DNA of 20,762 nt. It comes from Clostridiales bacterium UBA7273 (GTDB taxonomy: Bacteria > Bacillota > Clostridia > Oscillospirales > Oscillospiraceae). The position numbers and the translations under genes are program-made. A model generated the notes under the pieces. The model saw only the letters and a list, made by a program, of their open reading frames with translations, did not search any database and was not told the origin of the DNA. The stretch lies in assembly GCA_002472405.1 (NCBI GenBank), contig DKRV01000027.1, forward strand, positions 13,315-34,076. Direction: 5' to 3'. Of this stretch, positions 12,791 through 18,734 are shown in pieces. Numbering within the stretch: the stretch's first letter is position 1; each line of letters begins with the position of its first letter.

Positions 12791-15700
12791 ATGAAGAGAA
12801 GACTTCTTGCTCTGTTGATGAGCCTTGTCATGATCCTCTCCGTTCTGCCCGGCGCAGCCTTTGCCGAGCCGGCAGACAGCAGCGACGTGCTGACTTATGC
12901 GGATCTTGCAGACATTGACAGCAGCATCACCATCCCCGACGGCGCTTCCGCAAGCGAAGAGCTGTCTGTTGCAGACGCAGTGCGCGCACTGCTGCTTTGG
13001 ACGGGCATGAGCGAAAAGCAGCTCGGCACCTTCCCTGCCGACTATCTTGCTCTGGCTCGCAGCATGGGCATGATCAGTGCCGATACCGACACCGACGCGG
13101 CCTGCACCCTTGACGCTTACCGTCAGATGAAGGCAGTTGCCAACACCATGTACGACGCACTGCATGCCGATAAGCTCCAGCCGCTTTACATGAACGGTAT
13201 GGCTCAGCCCATATTCCCGTACACCACCGGTTCTGTCGAGACCGGCTACAGCAATGCCGACAGCGACATCATCCGCTACTGCGTATACGTCGAGACCAAC
13301 TACGACACCGACGATGACGGCAAGCTCGACCTCGTCAAGGCCGTTGTTCAGGTTCCCCGTGCGGCAATCGAGGGCAACTACAAGGCAGCTACCATCTACG
13401 AAGCTCGCCCCTACATCACCGGCTGCAACGATTCCATGAGCCCCGGCGAAAATCTCGGCAGCGAGAGCTATGACATTTCCAAGCTCTACAGCCAGCCGGC
13501 AGCACGCACTCCGGCAGGCAGCGCAACCACCGCGCAGGCCGCCGCGAACGCAAACAGCGCAGATTGGTACTACTGGAACCCCTCCGAGGGCATGTACGAC
13601 TACGAAGATCTCGAGTGGTACGACTACTACCTCGTGCGCGGCTTTGCCGTCGTCGAGTGCGGCGGTCTCGGCACCAAGGGCTCGGACGGCTTCGAGACCT
13701 GCGGCACCGATCTTGAGATCGATGCGTTCAAGTGCGTCATCGAATGGCTGCACGGCGATCGCGTAGCCTACACCGACAAGACCAGCAACATCACCATCGC
13801 GGCAGACTGGTCCAGCGGCAAGGTCGGCATGACCGGTCGCTCCTATGCAGGCACCACTCAGTTCGGTCTGGCCACCACTGGCGTTGCCGGTCTCGAGACC
13901 ATCGTCCCCGTAGCAGGCATTGCAAGCTGGTATGAGTACACCAACTCTCAGGGCATTTCCACCAGCGCATGGTCGGCAAGCTATTCTGAGATGCTCGCAT
14001 GGTACTGCAACGGCCGTTACCTCGATCCTGCCGACTACGCTACCATCGCCGAGAAGTACGGCAACTATCTGTATCAGATCCAGCAGGATCAGCTCGCCAC
14101 CAACGGCGACTACTCCAAGCACTGGGCTACCCGTGACTACACTCTTGACGCAGAGAACATCAAGTGCCCTGCACTCATAGTTCACGGCCTCAACGACGAC
14201 AACGTCCGCACCAAGGAATTTGACCTGATGTATCAGGCATACCAGAAGGCCGGCGTAAACGTAAAGCTCCTGCTCCACCAGGACGCTCACCTCACTCCCA
14301 GCTACCCTGCCGGCAACCTCGAGTTCTACATTGACGGCGAAAGCTACAACAATGTCCTTAACCGTTGGTTCAGCCACTATCTGTGCGGCGTTGAAAACGG
14401 CGCAGAAAACATGGCGGCAGTCACCGCTCAGGACAGCCACGACGCTTCCGTATGGCACACCTATGACAGCTGGGACACCGCAAAGAGCGTGACCCTTTCC
14501 TCCGGCAAGACCGGCAGCACCACCATAAACAGCGATTACTCCTCCCTCGGCATCAACAGCCGCAACTGGAGAGATAAGCTCACCGAAGGCGATACCGCAG
14601 TCAGCGCAATGTACACCATGCCCGTCAAGGCCGACACGGTCATCAAGGGCTCGGTTGCCGTTAACTTCTCTGCAAGCGTTGATAACTACGACGCTCCCAA
14701 CGCTCCGCGCGGCGGCGTCGATCACGACAACGCAGTTTCTCCCGAGCTTGACCTCAGCGCGCTTGACCACGACAACTACGTTGCAAGCGCAGCAGGCAGC
14801 GGCGTTACCGTTTCCCTGCCCGACGCAGCCGATCTTATCGACCGCGACGCGCTCATGGTCAGCGCAATGCTCGTTGACATCGCCCCCGAAGGCGAGACCT
14901 TCAAGGCATTCAACACCGAGGGCAGCTATGTTCCCAAGGATCTCACCGAAAACGGCGCATGGATGGGCGGCGGCCTGAGCAACTATGATTACGCGCAGCT
15001 CAAGGCAAGCGACGTCAGCTACAAGATCATCGCTCGCGGCTGGATGGATCTGTGCAACCCCGGCGCAGGCTACAACTCCGCTTCGGCCGACACCAAGGTT
15101 GCTCTGAAGGTCGGCGAAAACCACGACTATACCATCTACCTCCAGCCCAACCTCTACACCGTTGAGGAAGGCCACACCCTAGCCCTCGTCATCTACACCT
15201 ACGAGCAGGGCAAGGCAAGATACTCGCAGAACTATCAGATCACTCTCGACAACGGCTCCGTCAACGCGGTCATCCCCGTCGATCAGCTTCCTGCCGTCGA
15301 TCCCGAGCCCACTCCGGCCGAGAATCCGTTCAAGGATGTCAAGTCCGGCAGCCCCTACTACGACGCGATCCTCTGGGCGGTTGAGAACAAGGTCACAAAC
15401 GGCATAACCGCCGACACCTTCGGCGTCAACGACGGCTGCACCCGCGCGCAGATCGTAACCTTCCTGTACCGCGCTGCCGGTTCTCCCAGCGTCGGTAGTC
15501 TGAAGAATCCGTTCACCGACGTTAAGGAAAGCAGCGTTTACCGCGACGCGATCGTCTGGGCGGCTTCCACCGGCATCACCAACGGCACGGCCGCCGAGAC
15601 CTTCGATCCGAACGCCGTGTGCACTCGCGGCCAGATCGTAACCTTCCTGTTCCGCGCAAGCGGCGACGACAAGGTCACCAGCGGCACCGACTTCACTGAC

Positions 15701-15856
15701 GTAGCGGCAGACTCCTACTGCGCAGACGCAGTTGCATGGGCAGTTGCCAACGGCGTTACCAAGGGCACCACCGCAACGACCTTTGCTCCCAACGCGACCT
15801 GCACCCGCGGTCAGGCAGTCACTCTGATCTACCGCGCAAGCAGCGCTTCCGTCTGA
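12791..15856 (+). CDS. Secreted SLH-anchored Xaa-Pro dipeptidyl-peptidase (S15 family)
   Basis: A 1021-residue exported serine peptidase. Signal peptide 1-25 ends AAFA before EPADS. The alpha/beta-hydrolase core of the PepX/S15 family carries the nucleophile S351 in GMTGRSYAGT, the acid D469 in HGLNDDNV and the base H500 in HQDAHLTP. A beta-rich PepX C-terminal domain (about 590-820) follows, then a short PEPTPAE linker, then three SLH domains (about 845-1021). It likely removes Xaa-Pro dipeptides from external peptides while anchored to the wall. Residues 45-130 (ADAVRALLLWTGM, then FPADYLALARSMGMIS) resemble a degenerate SLH-like segment, which is an inference. The ATG follows AAGAAGG. Third-position C is frequent, suggesting strong expression. 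PepX is usually cytoplasmic in lactic acid bacteria, so the secreted, anchored form is notable. Related S15 esterases or acylases are alternatives. Confidence 0.9.
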   Translation: MKRRLLALLMSLVMILSVLPGAAFAEPADSSDVLTYADLADIDSSITIPDGASASEELSVADAVRALLLWTGMSEKQLGTFPADYLALARSMGMISADTDTDAACTLDAYRQMKAVANTMYDALHADKLQPLYMNGMAQPIFPYTTGSVETGYSNADSDIIRYCVYVETNYDTDDDGKLDLVKAVVQVPRAAIEGNYKAATIYEARPYITGCNDSMSPGENLGSESYDISKLYSQPAARTPAGSATTAQAAANANSADWYYWNPSEGMYDYEDLEWYDYYLVRGFAVVECGGLGTKGSDGFETCGTDLEIDAFKCVIEWLHGDRVAYTDKTSNITIAADWSSGKVGMTGRSYAGTTQFGLATTGVAGLETIVPVAGIASWYEYTNSQGISTSAWSASYSEMLAWYCNGRYLDPADYATIAEKYGNYLYQIQQDQLATNGDYSKHWATRDYTLDAENIKCPALIVHGLNDDNVRTKEFDLMYQAYQKAGVNVKLLLHQDAHLTPSYPAGNLEFYIDGESYNNVLNRWFSHYLCGVENGAENMAAVTAQDSHDASVWHTYDSWDTAKSVTLSSGKTGSTTINSDYSSLGINSRNWRDKLTEGDTAVSAMYTMPVKADTVIKGSVAVNFSASVDNYDAPNAPRGGVDHDNAVSPELDLSALDHDNYVASAAGSGVTVSLPDAADLIDRDALMVSAMLVDIAPEGETFKAFNTEGSYVPKDLTENGAWMGGGLSNYDYAQLKASDVSYKIIARGWMDLCNPGAGYNSASADTKVALKVGENHDYTIYLQPNLYTVEEGHTLALVIYTYEQGKARYSQNYQITLDNGSVNAVIPVDQLPAVDPEPTPAENPFKDVKSGSPYYDAILWAVENKVTNGITADTFGVNDGCTRAQIVTFLYRAAGSPSVGSLKNPFTDVKESSVYRDAIVWAASTGITNGTAAETFDPNAVCTRGQIVTFLFRASGDDKVTSGTDFTDVAADSYCADAVAWAVANGVTKGTTATTFAPNATCTRGQAVTLIYRASSASV

Positions 15857-15877
15857 TACTCCCCCAAAAAGCAATTC

Positions 15878-15906
15878 GGCCATCCGCATCCGCGGATGGC
15901 CTTTTT
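15878..15906 (+). terminator. Terminator between the peptidase and the convergent RHS locus
   Basis: GGCCATCCGC (15878-15887) and GCGGATGGCC (15892-15901) form a perfect 10-bp stem with a 4-nt loop followed by five T's. On the minus strand a T run follows a few bases after the stem, so it may also stop leftward RHS transcription. Confidence 0.93.
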
Positions 15907-15968
15907 GTATGCAAAATTGCATTGCTTTTTCAATTGTTGTCTTTATAGTTAACTTTCATCAAATTCGT

Positions 15969-16012
15969 GCACTGCTGCCAGTGGACAGCGTCTTGTACTT
16001 ATACTTGACCTG
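15969..16012 (-). pseudogene. Vestigial RHS-core fragment at the end of the toxin locus
   Basis: Just after the second immunity gene the minus strand encodes VKYKYKTLSTGSSARI before a stop. This matches the RHS core of the main gene (VEYKYTTLS) and the start of the displaced tip (RYTNLSTGSSA). At DNA level 15969-15988 matches 17397-17416 at 18 of 20 positions. It is too short to be functional and looks like the left-over edge of a third RHS tip cassette. Confidence 0.7.
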
Positions 16013-16015
16013 ACT

Positions 16016-16501
16016 CTATTCCAGTTTAGTTACCTCAAGACTGAACACCAAGTCATCAAAGTCATCGTCATAAACGTAGTCGTTGCAATGAAATACATAG
16101 CTGTTTTCGCCTGTTTTGTCTACGATCATTGCTGGCATAACCCAAGGTGTATAATTTTGTATGTCAGCACGCCAGCCATACACACTGTTATCAACACTTA
16201 CAATACCGGATTTCATAATCAACTCAACGTCAAACCGCCTAGGGGCTGTTTTTTCCGAAAATCTCAATCCTGTGAACTTTCCTTTTCCTAGCTTTACATT
16301 TTCGCCATTTATCGCAGCGCTTCCCTTGAATTGATATAAACTCACCCCTATGCACTGTTCATAATCCGAATTTGTAGATAGGAACTCAAAACGAAGAATG
16401 TACCTGCCCGGGGAATCAATCACCCTGTATAACCTTGAATACAACTTGCCATCATATATAATTTCATTTTTATTATCGAAAAATCTGTCTGTCGGTATCA
16501 T
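16016..16501 (-). CDS. Candidate immunity protein for the LHH nuclease (family unknown)
   Basis: A 161-residue protein I do not recognise. It begins MIPTDRFFDNKNEIIYDGKL, is rich in aromatic and acidic residues with alternating patterns suggesting beta structure, and ends in a strongly acidic tract, YVYDDDFDDLVFSLEV. There is no signal peptide or membrane segment, so it is probably cytosolic. It starts 12 bp after the displaced toxin stop, with AAAGGG as ribosome site, so it has its own translation signal even if the toxin is silent. Its position directly behind a toxin module and its AT-rich composition fit an immunity gene in a polymorphic-toxin locus. Function is inferred from context only. 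The acidic face could mimic DNA and bind the nuclease. Confidence 0.7.
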   Translation of the reverse strand: MIPTDRFFDNKNEIIYDGKLYSRLYRVIDSPGRYILRFEFLSTNSDYEQCIGVSLYQFKGSAAINGENVKLGKGKFTGLRFSEKTAPRRFDVELIMKSGIVSVDNSVYGWRADIQNYTPWVMPAMIVDKTGENSYVFHCNDYVYDDDFDDLVFSLEVTKLE

Positions 16502-16513
16502 AAATCTACCCTT

Positions 16514-17428
16514 TCACGGTATAAAATGTCTATATTTATCAATTTCAGCATGTTTCCATGGGGTAACCTGTATAAAATTAAACAAATCAGAGCCTTTTCT
16601 TCCATTTGGATGGTGAAGTTCCATAGGATACATTTTCCCATTAATTGTGTTCAGCGTTAATGGAGCTCTTCCTTGACTCATGCGCAAAAGATTTTCAGGT
16701 GAGTACGCCTTGAAGTTAGTCAAAGCCTCGTTTTTCCAATATCTCTGTCGTACAGTTGACCACGATGGTACGTTCCCTGCTCTTGTAAGCTTGGATATAT
16801 CGTCTCCGACTTTCCAGCCAACCTTGGCCACATCTTTTGCTTTATTGGCATGAGATATTGAGCTTACTACCTCAACTCCACGCCGGGCATATCCCGAAGA
16901 AGGAACACCGGGCAGCAACGCAAGCGTGTCAAGTGCCGCCCAGCCGAGATTCACCAAAGAAGGTGACTCGAGAAAATCATCCCAACTCAATGCCGCCATA
17001 AAGCAATCAAGTATATCCCAAAACTCGCCTGTCGGATCAACTCGCATTACTGGGTTGTTCTCACAATATGAGAACATATTCGTACTGAGCAGACCAACCA
17101 TGTCGGTGCTGGCATAACTGTCGGCGTTTATGAATCTGCCGGTTGCCGGGTCATAGTAGCGCGACTGGAGGTAATAGAACCCTGTGTCGCGCTCATAGAT
17201 ATAACCACGGTAGCGAAGCGGATTGCGCAGCGCCATGTTGTTATAAACCGAGTATTTTGAGTTGGACTCGTCTACGCCAATCTTCGTTTCGAGTAAGCTG
17301 CCCCACGGGTCGTAGACATACTCTATCACGAGGTCGCCCGACGAGTTCGTCAGCCCGACCACGTCGCCCTGTGCATTCACAACGTAATAATACTTCGCGC
17401 TGCTGCCCGTGGACAGGTTCGTGTATCT
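16514..17428 (-). CDS. Displaced (orphan) RHS tip with LHH-type HNH nuclease toxin
   Basis: The frame opens directly after tandem stops at 17429-17434 and encodes RYTNLSTGSSAKYYYVVNAQ, the conserved RHS end (LRYRGYIYERDTGFYYLQSR, RFINADSYASTDMVGLLSTN, YCENNPVMRVDPTGEF), then a variable region. The variable part has a hydrophobic pretoxin-like stretch (AALDTLALLPGVPS) and a C-terminal nuclease of the LHH class in the HNH/Endonuclease VII superfamily: STVRQRYWKNEA, MYPMELHHPNGRKGSDLFNF, then a final HAEIDKYRH. It should cut DNA in target cells. There is no RHS N terminus, and no ribosome site precedes the possible GTG at 17380, so it is probably silent unless recombined onto the full RHS gene. 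It lies in the same frame as the upstream immunity gene. The body after the DPTGEF junction is AT-richer than the RHS core. Confidence 0.82.
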   Translation of the reverse strand, partial: RYTNLSTGSSAKYYYVVNAQGDVVGLTNSSGDLVIEYVYDPWGSLLETKIGVDESNSKYSVYNNMALRNPLRYRGYIYERDTGFYYLQSRYYDPATGRFINADSYASTDMVGLLSTNMFSYCENNPVMRVDPTGEFWDILDCFMAALSWDDFLESPSLVNLGWAALDTLALLPGVPSSGYARRGVEVVSSISHANKAKDVAKVGWKVGDDISKLTRAGNVPSWSTVRQRYWKNEALTNFKAYSPENLLRMSQGRAPLTLNTINGKMYPMELHHPNGRKGSDLFNFIQVTPWKHAEIDKYRHFIP

Positions 17429-17431
17429 CTA

Positions 17432-18040
17432 TTACACCTCGTATTCCGTTGGCATTACTGACATTTCATCAAAGAGGTCGCACAGGCACGCGTCCAAATT
17501 GTCCCAGCTGCGCAGTATTTTAGCTGCGTTTTTCTGACAAGCATACACTTTCCCGTTACCAGTGTCCATAAAAATATCGATTCTAATGAATCCCGGCATT
17601 TTATCGTAGCCTGCGCATTTAAGCCACGAACTGGGAATTTTCTCATTGCGTGCTAAATCTTCAATCCTTACGTCAAATGGTTCTTCAATATCTGCAGGTC
17701 GGTTAAATGGCTGGGTACGCGGTAAGCCATAAATCGTCAGCAAGCTCTCTGCAAAGCTAATATTTGCCGCCTTAACACGAACTTTTACCGTGCATAGATT
17801 TGCTCCATTAAACGCTTGAAGCAACTCGGCATACTCTTTCGGAAAAGTATTATTATAATTTGCAACAAGGTATTCATCGATATCGGACCGTTTTAGCCCT
17901 TGAAACAGTATGTGCCTATATTTTGGTATATTACCTGGTTCAATTAGTATAGAGCCATTTTCCCGCTGAACAGTATCTTTCACCGAGTTGGTTTTAAGCA
18001 TTCTCAATTTTTCAACGAATTTCACCGCGGTCCACTCCAT
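17432..18040 (-). CDS. SUKH (SMI1/KNR4) family immunity protein
   Basis: A 202-residue cytosolic protein with a SUKH-type fold signature: a helical GLKRSDIDEYLVANYNNTFPKEYAELLQAFNGANL near 49-83, a central YGLPRTQPF, then IDIFMDTGNGKVYACQKN and an acidic C-terminal helix, NLDACLCDLFDEM. SUKH proteins are the most common immunity partners of nuclease polymorphic toxins. The ATG at 18040 overlaps the GHH toxin stop by 19 bp. A second in-frame ATG at 18001 (MLKTNS) avoids the overlap, and neither has a strong ribosome site. It should neutralise the GHH nuclease encoded immediately upstream; pairing is inferred from adjacency. The gene ends in tandem TAA-TAG stops that separate it, in frame, from the displaced LHH toxin. 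Confidence 0.85.
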   Translation of the reverse strand: MEWTAVKFVEKLRMLKTNSVKDTVQRENGSILIEPGNIPKYRHILFQGLKRSDIDEYLVANYNNTFPKEYAELLQAFNGANLCTVKVRVKAANISFAESLLTIYGLPRTQPFNRPADIEEPFDVRIEDLARNEKIPSSWLKCAGYDKMPGFIRIDIFMDTGNGKVYACQKNAAKILRSWDNLDACLCDLFDEMSVMPTEYEV

Positions 18041-18734
18041 ATCCGATAGTCAAAATATCCATGAGTTATATTTTTCCAGTTTCCGCCATGTGCAGCAAGA
18101 TGCTCTTTTCGGGTCAAAAACTGAATATTTGTCGGGTCACTTCCCAACTGGGGATATCCTCTCACACTCTTCATATGATGACCTTGATATCCTTTTATTT
18201 TTCCCGTTGAGAGCAACTCCGTCTTTTCGAGCGCCGTCCAATGTCTAGACACACCATTTCCGCCAGCTTGCACATTAATACGTTCATTTTTCCACGCTTG
18301 CCTAACCGCCTTCGTTCTGTCCGATGCTTTAACTGCGACCTTAGTTGCATCTACAACACAATCTGCACGTTTGGCAGCTTTTCTAGCTGTATTTACCGCA
18401 CGTATGGTTTCTCCAACACCAGTTACAAGCGGAATTAGGTCTATCAAGTCGCCCGTCAAGCCTGCCCATGCCCAAGGGTCTGACGGATTATCAATGACTT
18501 CCGCAACGCTTACACACAATGATACTATATCTAGTACTGTATCGAAGAATTCCCCACTCGGGTCACTCTTGTTCACCGGGTCATTTTCGCAGTATGCGAA
18601 CATGTTGGTGCTAAGGAGGCCGGTTGCATCGGTTGAGGCGTAGCTGTCGGCGTTTATGAAGCGTCCGATCTCGGGGTCGTAGTAACGCGACTGGAGGTAG
18701 TAGAAACCCGTCTCGGAGTCGTAATAATACCCAC
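18022..18734 (-). CDS. RHS C-terminal tip with GHH-type HNH nuclease toxin (out of frame with the RHS core)
   Basis: This frame carries the RHS end sequence YYYDSETGFYYLQSRYYDPE, then GRFINADSYASTD and FAYCENDPVNKSDPSGEF. A hydrophobic pretoxin region follows (DLIDLIPLVTGVGETIRA). The C-terminal nuclease has QGHHMKSVRGYPQLGSDPTN then IQFLTRKEHLAAHGG, with the GHH signature and further histidines of the HNH/Endonuclease VII superfamily. Tox-GHH domains are DNases delivered by RHS/WapA-type proteins. The frame joins the RHS core only if 2 bp are removed near 18733, so as read this part has no RHS N terminus. An internal ATG at 18603 exists but lacks a clear ribosome site. The SUKH gene downstream overlaps its end. 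Sequence error, pseudogene and phase variation are all possible. Confidence 0.82.

Noticed and set aside
12773..15175. 800-codon open frame on the minus strand
   Set aside because: It mirrors the S15 peptidase gene, whose GC-rich third positions suppress stops on the opposite strand. It has no recognisable motif, and the + strand frame has a signal peptide, catalytic triad and SLH domains.
15179..15922. 247-codon minus-strand frame over the SLH region
   Set aside because: It runs through the terminator at 15878-15906 and opposite well-defined SLH repeats.
18022..18603. GHH toxin fragment as an independent gene starting at the internal ATG (18603)
   Set aside because: The RHS tip sequence upstream of that ATG is conserved in the same frame back to the frameshift, and no ribosome site precedes the ATG. 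It is better read as the broken end of the RHS gene.
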